Positions 3,914 to 5,036 of a stretch of DNA of 5,036 bases are shown here, one piece after another. The stretch lies in NCBI GenBank assembly GCA_028276605.1, contig JAPYWC010000051.1, positions 1 through 5,036 on the forward strand, in the 5' to 3' direction. The notes under the pieces are model-generated. The model did no database searches. It was given only the letters and a program-made list of their open reading frames with translations, and had not been told where the DNA came from. The translations under genes and the position numbers were made by a program. Within the stretch, counting starts at the first letter, position 1. Each line of letters starts with the position of its first letter. Source of the DNA: Desulfurococcales archaeon (GTDB lineage: Archaea; Thermoproteota; Thermoprotei_A; Sulfolobales; Ignisphaeraceae).

Positions 3914-5036
3914 GTGATTCGAGGAAGAGTACTCTATCTAGTAAGCACTATTGTTGTGGTACTCCTAACATTAGCAGTTCTAGGGATTGTAATGACCTTT
4001 GTGACGAGATCGCCATGGATTCTCCCATTCTGGGGCTGGCTATTTGTTGATCTACTAGCCTATATAGCATCCATTATAACACTGCTAGGTGCTGCTACTG
4101 CTCTTGAAGGATTTATCAGGAATAGGGTTCCTATAGGCTTAAGCCATTTGAAGAGCTCTATGATCTCTGTTGGGGTAGGGGTTATAGCATCAACAATTTT
4201 GATCTTTGCTATTCTAGCAGAGATTCTTGACGTAGATCTTGTCGCAACCTTAACCCTATTTGCACTACCTTTCGCCGTAATCCCATCGTTTATAGCGTGG
4301 CTTATATCACCTGCACTTATAAACCTCTCCTATGGATGTAAGCCAGATCCATACCTGCAGAAGATTGTTGATAGAGTTGCGGCAAGAGCTGGTATAAAGC
4401 CTCCAAAAGCTATGATTGCTGAGATGCCTATACCAAATGCTTTTGCATACTCATCACCCATTATGGGCAGGTACATTGCTGTTACTAGAGGGCTTCTAGA
4501 TATTATGAGTGAAGAAGAGTTGGAAGCTGTTATAGGACATGAATTGGGTCACCATAAACACAGAGATAACGCTATCATGATGCTTTTCGGCATAATTCCA
4601 TCTGTAATATACTTCCTTGGACGCTACCTAATGATTCTTGGAATCTCTAGTTCGAGGTACACTGATGGTGGTGAAAGAAGAAGGGAGAGTAGTGGATCTG
4701 GATTGCTGCTCATGCTGATAGGTGTTATTTTAGTTGCTGTAAGCATACTAATTCAGCTTGCAGTGCTAGCGTTATCCAGGTTGAGGGAGTACTACGCTGA
4801 TGCCCATGGCGCTAAGGTGACCTCGCCTACGGCCATGATTTCAGCTCTTCAGGCGCTGGATAGGTTTTATAGTAGGTACAGGAGTGCAAGGGATATTGTA
4901 AGGAATAGTAAGATGAGGGCATTCTTCATATATGCACTTGCAGAACCATTTATAGGGTTAGAAGAGCTTCTATCAACACATCCACCAATATATAAAAGAA
5001 TAGAGTTCTTAAAGACCTTAACATTTACAGATCTAG
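3914..5036 (+). CDS. htpX: HtpX-like membrane zinc metalloprotease (peptidase family M48), 374 residues visible; open at the right edge
   Basis: HtpX-type proteases sit in the cytoplasmic membrane with a cytoplasm-facing zinc site and degrade damaged or misfolded membrane proteins. The zinc motif HELGHHKHRD spans 209-218 (H209, catalytic E210, H213), and the third ligand E292 lies in REYYADAHGA (291-300). Upstream, IPNAFAYSSP (173-182) is the conserved substrate-cleft segment, and STHPPIYKRIEFL (354-366) is the typical C-terminal motif. Membrane segments are likely near 6-30, 40-62, 84-105 and 111-138, and again near 221-243 and 263-288. Bacterial HtpX is about 290 residues, so the four-helix N-terminal part here is longer than usual. 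The loop 245-262 is Ser/Arg/Glu-rich. The GTG start follows a double ribosome site. The last visible codon is complete and no stop has been reached; the typical end motif suggests few residues are missing. The gene diverges from the MazG-like gene across 119 bp. Confidence 0.95.
   Translation, partial: MIRGRVLYLVSTIVVVLLTLAVLGIVMTFVTRSPWILPFWGWLFVDLLAYIASIITLLGAATALEGFIRNRVPIGLSHLKSSMISVGVGVIASTILIFAILAEILDVDLVATLTLFALPFAVIPSFIAWLISPALINLSYGCKPDPYLQKIVDRVAARAGIKPPKAMIAEMPIPNAFAYSSPIMGRYIAVTRGLLDIMSEEELEAVIGHELGHHKHRDNAIMMLFGIIPSVIYFLGRYLMILGISSSRYTDGGERRRESSGSGLLLMLIGVILVAVSILIQLAVLALSRLREYYADAHGAKVTSPTAMISALQALDRFYSRYRSARDIVRNSKMRAFFIYALAEPFIGLEELLSTHPPIYKRIEFLKTLTFTDL

Overview
The window looks like a chromosomal segment of a thermophilic archaeon, most likely a crenarchaeote (Thermoprotei, perhaps Desulfurococcales-like; the exact lineage is not certain). 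The signs are: GGTG-type Shine-Dalgarno sites, TATA boxes about 25 nt before likely transcript starts, heavy use of AGG/AGA for Arg and ATA for Ile, many TTG and GTG starts, tiny intergenic spaces, and archaeal-type protein variants. I see no insertion sequence, CRISPR array, tRNA or rRNA gene.

Six protein genes fill the window and alternate strictly in strand (-, +, -, +, -, +). From left to right: (1) glmS, glucosamine-6-phosphate synthase, minus strand, running off the left edge; (2) a 233-residue protein with an N-terminal coiled coil and a C-terminal ribbon-helix-helix DNA-binding domain, plus strand; (3) a 173-residue multi-pass membrane protein, minus strand; (4) a cation-diffusion-facilitator transporter of the ZnT9-like type, plus strand; (5) a short MazG-like nucleotide pyrophosphohydrolase, minus strand; (6) an HtpX-type M48 membrane metalloprotease, plus strand, running off the right edge.

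This layout gives three divergent promoter regions (1168-1298, 2519-2615, 3795-3913) and two convergent ends where coding regions overlap (4 nt at 1997-2000 and 27 nt at 3513-3539). No two adjacent genes share an operon, so each gene needs its own promoter. The genes do not form one obvious pathway: sugar-nucleotide precursor synthesis, metal transport, nucleotide clean-up and membrane protein quality control are housekeeping roles.

The most interesting signal is a perfect 14-bp inverted repeat with a 4-nt spacer (1256-1287). It lies on the predicted transcription start of the ribbon-helix-helix gene and in the divergent region shared with glmS. This is what one would expect of the operator of an autoregulated repressor. 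The pairing of a long coiled coil with this DNA-binding fold is the best candidate here for an undescribed regulator. Other points of interest are unusual metal-site residues in the transporter, a degenerate C-terminus of the MazG-like protein where it overlaps the transporter gene, and a symmetrical TATA element that may serve two divergent genes.
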